Source: Oppiella nova
Taxonomy: Eukaryota > Arthropoda > Arachnida > Sarcoptiformes > Oppiidae
DNA length: 33,217 nt
NCBI GenBank assembly: GCA_905397405.1
Contig: CAJPVJ010000138.1
Coordinates: 1-33,217, forward strand
Reading direction: 5' to 3'
Shown: positions 12,601 to 21,654 of the stretch, piece after piece
How the letters are laid out: every line of letters begins with the position of its first letter
How positions within the stretch are numbered: position 1 is the stretch's first letter
The notes under the pieces: model-generated
Seen by the model: only the letters and a program-made list of their open reading frames with translations
What the model was told of the DNA's origin: nothing
Databases searched by the model: none
Made by a program: the position numbers and the translations under genes

Positions 12601-15600
12601 ATTAAGAATCGTAATTAAAGGCTACTGAGGATGTGTTGCATTAAAAATTGAATTTAACTGCAAATAGTTTTCAAACTAAAGTAAGTGGAGGGAGTGAGGA
12701 TGTGCTCAATTGCTTCAATTATATGTCGCCAAACCATAAGGTCTGCCATTAAAGTAATGCAAACACTATAAGACAACTAAAGAATCAAATAAGTACTCAT
12801 TTTCTCGTTTCGAAATTTATTGGATTTATTGGCAGACATTCACTCGCTTCTAGTGTTTGGCATTTGAGACAATAGTCTTCTCCTGTCGTCTAATACTTGT
12901 ATTCACTTCTGACAAGTGTTTCCATTAGTTCTCTTTGCTGTCACTTTAAAGGGACAGTCGGATAGAAAGGGACAGTCGGATAGAAAGGACAGTCGGATAG
13001 AAAGCGAATTCGTTTAAAACAACTCAATTTGTTGCAAATATTTTATTCATTAAAACATACTATTTATTCATTTAGATATCTCTTGGCTAAAGAATTTCAT
13101 ACAATTCTCGCAAATTTATTAAATTTAATCAACTTTTTGGTTCTAAGACTGCATATAAATTCAAAAATGTTTAAAATATTGAGATGAATGATTGGTCACT
13201 GTATGGCATATATGAGACTCAACTCTAATAGGTTTTCATAAAATATTTAGGAAAACAAATAAAATAAATCATTATTAAAGAAACACTGTGCGAATAAAAA
13301 AAAGCAAAAATAAGCGGAATTATATTTCACTAAATTATCTGCAATTTTGAATAAATTAAAAAGTTTTCAAATAAATTCTAACTTAACTGCAATTAAAAAA
13401 TAAAAGCTTTCCAAAGTTGTGTATCAAAAAGTTAAGACAATTTTGATCATTTGATTTAAAGGGTTAAAGTAATGAATGGATTAATGAAATGTTTTGCATT
13501 GAAATAAACAATTGAACGCTAAATCGATTTATTAGATGAGAAGAAGAGCTGAATCTTGTGAACGGAACCTAATTTATGCTATTATTGAGTATATTCTGTA
13601 TTCTGTATTGAAAAACATTGCAATTCTGTACTTATGTTTAAACAAAGAAATGCAAAATCAATAAAAGGGAACAAAATCTAATGGATATAAAAGCCATTAA
13701 ATAATCAATAAAATTAATATAATTACTAAAGAAAATAAATGTAAACATAAGAAATATTGCTAAATGCAATATATTAATTGAATATTAAAATGTCCAAAAG
13801 TTTGAATTAAAAAATTCTGGTCAAGTAGTGTACTATCGATGTGTAAAATGTTTAGTAAATAAAAGGGATGGAAGTCTGGATTTGTAGATTAAATGAGAAA
13901 ATTAAACATTGATTTTAAAGAAAACAATACGAGAAAAGGTTTACATTAAATAGGAATTTGAAAACTATGGGGACTATGAAGTAGATGTTATTAAGACTAG
14001 TGGTTCACAACACAAATAGATGTGATTGAAAACAATAGTTGGAAGGCATTGGAGGTAACGATTACCTCAGCTCTAGGCATGTGATAGTGAGTGCGGAATG
14101 CATTGAATACTCGCATTGAGTACACGATTGGGTTAATGGCATTTCACGAGCCAAGAAATGTGAACCATTGATGCCATTATGGCTAAGACAAGGGAAACAA
14201 ACTGGTGATAGTGTAGTGCAGTTGAGTCTCTCTTTATTGATAGGTATTGTCATTAAACTAAGGGAACACCAAATAACTAAACGTTGCATTTCTTGTCATG
14301 AGTTGTACACAAGAGTCGTGTCTTTAGTGACACAAACAGTTACTCCACTTATTGGACTGTTTTTCTCTTTTCAATTTTGTGAGTAAAGGCTCTGAAAAGA
14401 AGACAATTTAATAAGTTTGTTGGCAGAGAAGGCTATGGAGAAGCAATGGATGCAATAGATTGTCATTTATTCAAAAGGGGAGAAATGATATGAAGGTTTG
14501 TTGTGTGAAGAAAGTGTTCAAATGAGACATTTTTGTAGTCAAATGACAGGGCGGGCGTCGCATAGACTGCAAAATGATAACTGTTTTATAAGGGATGCCA
14601 ATACTCGGCTCATTGCACAGCATTTCATAAGTTGAGTATTGAATCAAATAATTAGAGTAAAGAAGTGATGCATTAATACTAATATATTTATATTATATAC
14701 ACAAGAATAGAGTAGTGATAGATATAAAGCAACAGTGTTTGACTGTTTAGAGTTTTTGTTAGCAAACTTTGCATACATTGCAATATAAGGTTATAAATCA
14801 TGACTAAGTCGTTGTTGACGGTGTGTGCAATAATTAGGCAACTTATATATAAGCTCAGGGGTAATCACGCACAAGCAATGAGCCAACCGTTTTGCATCTC
14901 TGCACTTATTGCATACATTGTACACTACCATACCATACCATACCATACCATACCATACCATCCATCCACTATTATATTATATTTATTGCAAAACTCCATC
15001 ACATCATATAAATTCATTGTATTATAAACAGCTCTTAAGACATGTAATTAACGAGTTTTGCATAAAAAACATTATATGGAAATATGTTTAGGAAATATCG
15101 TTAACTCTACCAAATATAATACGTTCACAACAATGAATAAATTCATTACGACTACCACTCCATACAAATCATCTCTTTAAATATTTTGCCAAAAATGAGA
15201 CCATTTTTCAAGTCGTCCTCCAACCATAGATAGAATATACCAATTCTTACAATAACTCAATGAATATGAACATCAATTCATTCATGAATTCACAATTAAA
15301 AAGCCCTTTCAATCAATGACTTTTGCATTGAATGAACGATTCACTACTAATTGATTAATCAATGATTGTATGCCTAATCGAGTGAATCGATTACATGCTA
15401 TGATAACAGTATCTCATGTGTAACTTATAGCGCACATTATTGGTATTACATTTAAATAGAAATTACATATTTTATAAAGAGTTATAAATTTGTTTGAAAT
15501 AGAAATCGCTTGAGATATGTGTGAATGAATGACAACACAAAAAGCGACGATAGAAATGAGTGGCAAATAAGTTGACACAAGTATTTGTAATTAGTTTTCA

Positions 15601-17283
15601 AAAAAGAGTAACTTTTAATGACTTTAGAGAATTAAAAGAAAACTTTATTTATAAGTCAGTTCATATACATTATATCATATATATTACCGTTAATACTGTA
15701 TAAATGTTACTCATTTAAATTTTCTATAGATTTTTTAGACCTTTTAATAATAGATAAAATAAATGGTTTTTAACTAAAGTTTTTCCATTAAGTAATTTGA
15801 TTGTCAATTATTACAATAAAACTAAATTAAATAAATGTGAATAATTTATCGGAACTGATAACAGAGTTCATTGTGTGCACCGAAACAACACTAATAGACA
15901 TTAGAGAACAGACACACAGAGCACAGGCATCCATAAGTAGGTCTCAATGGAGGCACATATTAAAACAGATCCAGTCGTGTATTACTGCACTAAAGTGTAG
16001 CCAGTCTTACACTACTGTGTGTTATATAATATGTGTTCAACTTACAGATAGTATACCTTTAAAAGCATTGAATAAACCTTTTGCAAAGCAAACGACGAAT
16101 CGATTCAATAAATCACGTCTTTTTGCAAATTGACTCAAACTTTTGAACACTTTCTCCGAGAAGAGAGTGAAAAATAGCTGAGATTTTGCACAGAAATGTG
16201 TTACTCAGACAAGAGAGTAAACACAAGTTTGATTGAAATGAGCCCTCAATGTGTGTGAGAGAGGGAGAGAGAGGGAGAGAGAGGGAGAGAGAGGCAGAGA
16301 GAGGGAGAGAGAGGGATGGAGTGGGAGAGGATGCTGTGGAACGACATCTACAGCAGAGTTGACTGTTTGACTGTTAGCTGTGGTGGTGTTGAGACCTGCC
16401 TTCAGGTAATTCTATCAAACAATTATTAGTTCGCTCTCTAAATAAAAAACTCCGATTTTATTAGCGATGAACTGTTGGCAAACATTATGTTATAGCGAAA
16501 CAGTCAGCGCTTGAAAAGGCATTTCCGCATCAATTTTGTTATTTTGTTTGATTGCGTCTCTCTATTAAACTGTTGAAAGTTTAGTAAATATACAACACTT
16601 TTCATAAGATTTCAAATGGTTTTCCAAGATTTATACGAAAAACTGGTCGAATGTATTAAAAATCTAATTTTATAGACACTATAAAAGTGGTCATAAAATG
16701 ACGAAAGACTTAGAAAAGTGTTTTAAAATAAAAATATTCTTCGTATTGAGGCGTTAAGAGATTTTGAAGCACATGAAAAGGTTGGCTAAGGAATAGAAAT
16801 TGGCTGATGGAGGAGGAATTGGATGTAAAGTCAGATTGTTTGCAAAGAGATGCACATCACGTGTGAAGCACCTCAACAACAGACACAGCGACCAAATAGA
16901 GTGCAATTGAATGGAGAGAATGGAGGCAATGGAGGCAATGGGAGAGAGTATTGCTATGAAAACCCTGAAAATGTCTTTCGATCGGTCGAAGAAGTTTAGG
17001 GGAAGAACTATTTGGATGTTTCATGCGATACGATAATGTCAGAGCAGTGCCTGTGATGGGGGCGATGGGGGGCTTAATTGCACAATCAATAAGACGGTGT
17101 AACCAGAGATGCAGTTCGTGCCTCTTTGGCTCAATGAGCGCTTTCTGTCATCGCATCACAACTCACATAGAAATACCTCTTATTGTACGTGCGATGACTG
17201 CAAATGGCTTAACCTGCATATCAGCCATCCCTTCATACGGGTGTCGTTCTAATGATATGGCAATAACTGTGCTCTCAATGCGT

Positions 17284-17315
<32 letters not shown>

Positions 17316-20300
17316 GAGAGAGAGAGNACTTTTGCAACTCAAGCAAAAGCCAATAATGCATTGCCATTGTCTAGTCTACCAAAAACAAGGTAAAGACAAC
17401 CATTATATGCCAGTCCCTTACTAACCAATCCAATCACTTGCACCTGTCAGAGCGAGAGAGAGAGAGAGAGAGAGAGATGCGATGTGAGGCAAGAATAGAG
17501 AGCACAAAGTGAGCCAACATTATAAAGGAAGCAAATCTCATGAGGTTTACTGCTTGGAAATGAGGGCTTTATTACTGTTCACATAAACTATACCTGATTT
17601 TGCGTCAAATGATTGAAAGTCTTAGAGAATGGAAGAGTGGCACAAATATGATAAAAGTTAGGTATAAATGCTATAAATGCCCACCAAATAGTAATAGAGT
17701 TTACTTTTAATATATTAGATGCTATTATATGTTATATGTTGGGGTTATGCGTAATGTGAGCACAAATCCATCTTTTGCTCATCAAATCCAAGCCCAACAA
17801 AAGTATTGGATTTTTATTTAATCCGATCCCATCCCCCATATAGTATTGAGTGACTGTACTGTATATCATGCACTGTCTATAACTTTGGTGTAAATACAGA
17901 ATATTCGAGTGAATGTGCCGTACAGTGGAGTAGTGTATAGTAAAGCCAATTGGAAAGTTATCTCTTATTGAGGGTTTGTGTGCTTTTTTACTCCTGTATG
18001 TCATTTCAGTTCTCAACCTATTCTAGTGGTGCAACTGATACTCAGGAGGCAGAATGGCTTACGAGTCCGAATGGCAATTCATGGTATGGTATGTATGGTG
18101 TTTGTGGCACACGTTTAGACAGTGACTGTGACTGTGTGTCAGTTTGCGAGCAAATAATATCAATAGTAAGGCTTTTCTCGTATCGAAATCATTTGGAATT
18201 CTAGTGAAGCACACGTAGGATTAGAGGGACTGTAGTCCATGTGAGTCACAGTAACGACAACACCGTATATGGCAAGTGATTGGATTGGTTAGTAAGGGAC
18301 TGGCATATAATGGTTGTCTTTACCTTGTTTTTGGTAGACTAGACAATGGCAATGCATTATTGGCTTTTGCTTGAGTTGCAAAAGTGAGTTACACTGGAAT
18401 GTGTGCTAAGCTTTTATCAGTTATATAATAGACAAACAAAGCAAATACTGTACTCAAGCATAGCTCGTATTTCACTATATATTAACCAAAGTATGTATAA
18501 AAAAAGCACAGAGAAAAAGGTTCACTTAATTATTGCTTTTCAATTATAAGAGCAAATGAAAACGTAATTTAATGTCATTTATCCAACAAAGCATAATAAT
18601 AGATATAAGCGCCGACCTCTCGCACAATACCATAGAAAGCAATAGCATTTGATAAGCTATACGATGCCATACACTGTAAGTACCATACTTTGCATCATTC
18701 CTGACGGCTATACTGTATTCTACTGTATTGTACTGATTCTTACACTAATAATACAGTAGTGTTCATAAAGTGCATTGAGAGCACACTTTTAATCAGTTTG
18801 GGTGACAAATATTGTGCAACTTATCAGTGAAACAAAAGCGAATAATCTATTTTAACCGGTTTTTAAATTAATGACTGCCGCCGGTGTTTCATTCGTTAAT
18901 TAGTCCAATCCTCCGATCCCTATATCCCTATTGTCTCAACCCGTATAACACACTATCAGTACATAGTATACGGAATAGTGACTCAACTCTGTTTAGGACA
19001 TAAACTCCATAATAAATGACAAATGAAATAGTCGTCGACTGGAATGCAGTCATGAATCTCATGAATCTCTTTGAAGTAATTAATTTTTTCGAAAGAATTA
19101 AAGCCTTTTGTGAATAACAAGCAAAACAAGTTTGAGTTTTAAACTAAGTTTAACCCTTCAAGTGACGCAACTTTCAAACTCATTCTAACAATATATCAAT
19201 CAATTCATAATAAAAGTTGATTCAACTTTTGTTCCCATTATTTAATCCCACAATTGTTTGAATAATTAATTTTATGCCAATTAATCAATTATTGATAACA
19301 ATTCATTAGGTATTAGCTGTTTATTAGTGAGTTTAGAGAACAAATTGTATTCACGGTTTGTTTATAAATATTTAATTCAAAATAGTCTACTCTTTTAATA
19401 AACAATTTAGTCATTGGTTTGTTTGAAAGTTAGTTTTTTGTTGTAATTTAATGTCTTTACAGATTTCGTAATGAATGAAAAAATGTGAATTTAGTTGTAA
19501 TGAGTAGTGAATAGAGAGTGAGTGAGTGAGTCGTATACAGTAATGTAGTAATGCATAGAAATTGTGAAAAATAGTGTACAATATCTTAATAATAATGGTT
19601 AAAAACGTTAGATATGAGGCCTGGGAGACAGAGATTAATTAAGCAGATATTAAAACTTTTTAATCGTGTTTCAGGTCTATTATGTGAGTGCGTATGGCAT
19701 ATATGAGGCATTTGTTCATAAGTCAGTGTTAGGCATAAAGGGGTCTGGTGTATGGCATGGTATGGTATGGTATGGTGTGGTGTATGGCATAGTGAGGCAC
19801 CGCCTGCGGCTTTGCTTTGATACAAAACAGAGTGAGAGTTAGGCACTCATTATCTCTAAATAAAGTTATGATGATTATGGCATATAATGTATGTGATCCG
19901 TACCCTTTTGGTATGAAACCACAAATATAAGCAGAAATTATGAGCACTAATCTCACAAACATTGCATTCACTACTGAGTCTTCACTACTTTATAGATTGT
20001 TCACTGCTTTTAGTTGGCCTCACATTAGCGCTATGTATCACTAAACTAATGCTAACGAGCAGTCCTTTATTTCACAAAAATTATTACCTTTTGGGCAAAA
20101 ATGAGTACTATTTTGTGATAACATTTTACAAGACTATGCTTTGTCTGCATTAATTAAATTTGCTTTAATATAAAACATAACTTATATTCTCTACTCTACT
20201 CACAACTGCATCTTTTAAGCATCAATGCATATACCAGTGCTAACATACCAGTGCTAACACGCGTCGCAACTGTACTGTCAAGACATCTATCATACGACAC

Positions 20301-21616
20301 AAGACTGATTGCATTGCTCGGGGAGTTGAGTCCACACACTCACAGCCACTATACATACTATTACTACTTATACGGCATCCCTATATGAGTTATATTTTGT
20401 CCAAATTTTGCCAAAATAAAACTCAAACATAAACTGATTGCAAATGTAATTTACTTCAACTTAATTAAGCTGTGAGTTAGCACAAGTAGGAGTTGTGTTG
20501 GAGGCAAACCTAAACGCAAATCAACTCAAGCCTTAATCCAACTCTTGTGACATTTCATCATTCATTGACCATATCTTTCATTAGACAACCTATGCTCTGG
20601 ACTTTCTATTATACGTTAAGCTCTATTCTAAGCTATTATGCACTTCTTTTCGGGACTTTTTTGTCCGAAATTTATATTTTATTAACGCTTTTGTTCGCCC
20701 ATACACAATAGAGGACTGGGAGTATATCATAGAGAGTCTCATGAGTCTTATAGTGAGATATGAAATGAACATATTTGCAGAACAAACTCGTCTTAACAAT
20801 GGAGTAAAAGTTAAAGAATTATTTCCCTGAAAGGACACATCCTTGCAATCCTTGTATGACATCCACACATACAGTGCTGTAGCTATTGACTGGCAATAGT
20901 GAGGCAGTGTATGCCTGTATGCTGTATGACAGCACTGTACTGTACAGCCTGTGCTGCACTGGTAGTAGAGTTGTAAGCAATGTATGCTTTGATGGGCGAA
21001 TGAAAAGTCAACAATAGTTAGATTGCAATATCTTATTGCCATCACTTCATTGAACAGATGAGTTAATTCCTACACTGATCTAAATGTATTGGCTTTCATA
21101 CAACTGTCCTTCCCTTCACTACTAAAGTAATAATAATAATACAGAATTGAGTTCAATTGAAAGCATAGTTATTCACTAATGTCAGAGCACGGGTAGGTCT
21201 TGTTCATCATGTGCTCAATGCTCAATGCGATCCATCGCTTACTGCGGGCATCCATTGGCGCCATTCAGTCCCATTCAGTCCGCTTAGGTTTGCCTTCTTA
21301 TGGATGCGAGCAATAAATTACTCCAAATATTACTCCAAATATTTTCTACTCTTTTCTACTCTTTTCTAATTCATATGCAATTGTAGTCAACAGTAATAGT
21401 AATGGCTTTACTCTACGGCTATTGAGAGCATATATTTCCACATTATATTTGTTATACTCGGAGTCATAACCTCATCACAATGTTGGGCATCAAGTGTTAT
21501 CTCTTATGCCAGTACTACCAGTGCAACAACAGGTCTCTGATTAAACTATTGCCACAACACTACTACAACTGACGCCAAAATATCGACTCATATATTAGGG
21601 CTCGTCTTAAGAGAGT

Positions 21617-21654
<38 letters not shown>

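Noticed and set aside
12951-13003. Possible CRISPR-like direct repeats
   Set aside because: Only three directly adjacent units with no spacers, in an animal gene intron; an ordinary minisatellite.
14800-15091. Plus-strand ORFs with [10 protein letters not shown] repeats
   Set aside because: They are translations of the ACCAT pentamer array.
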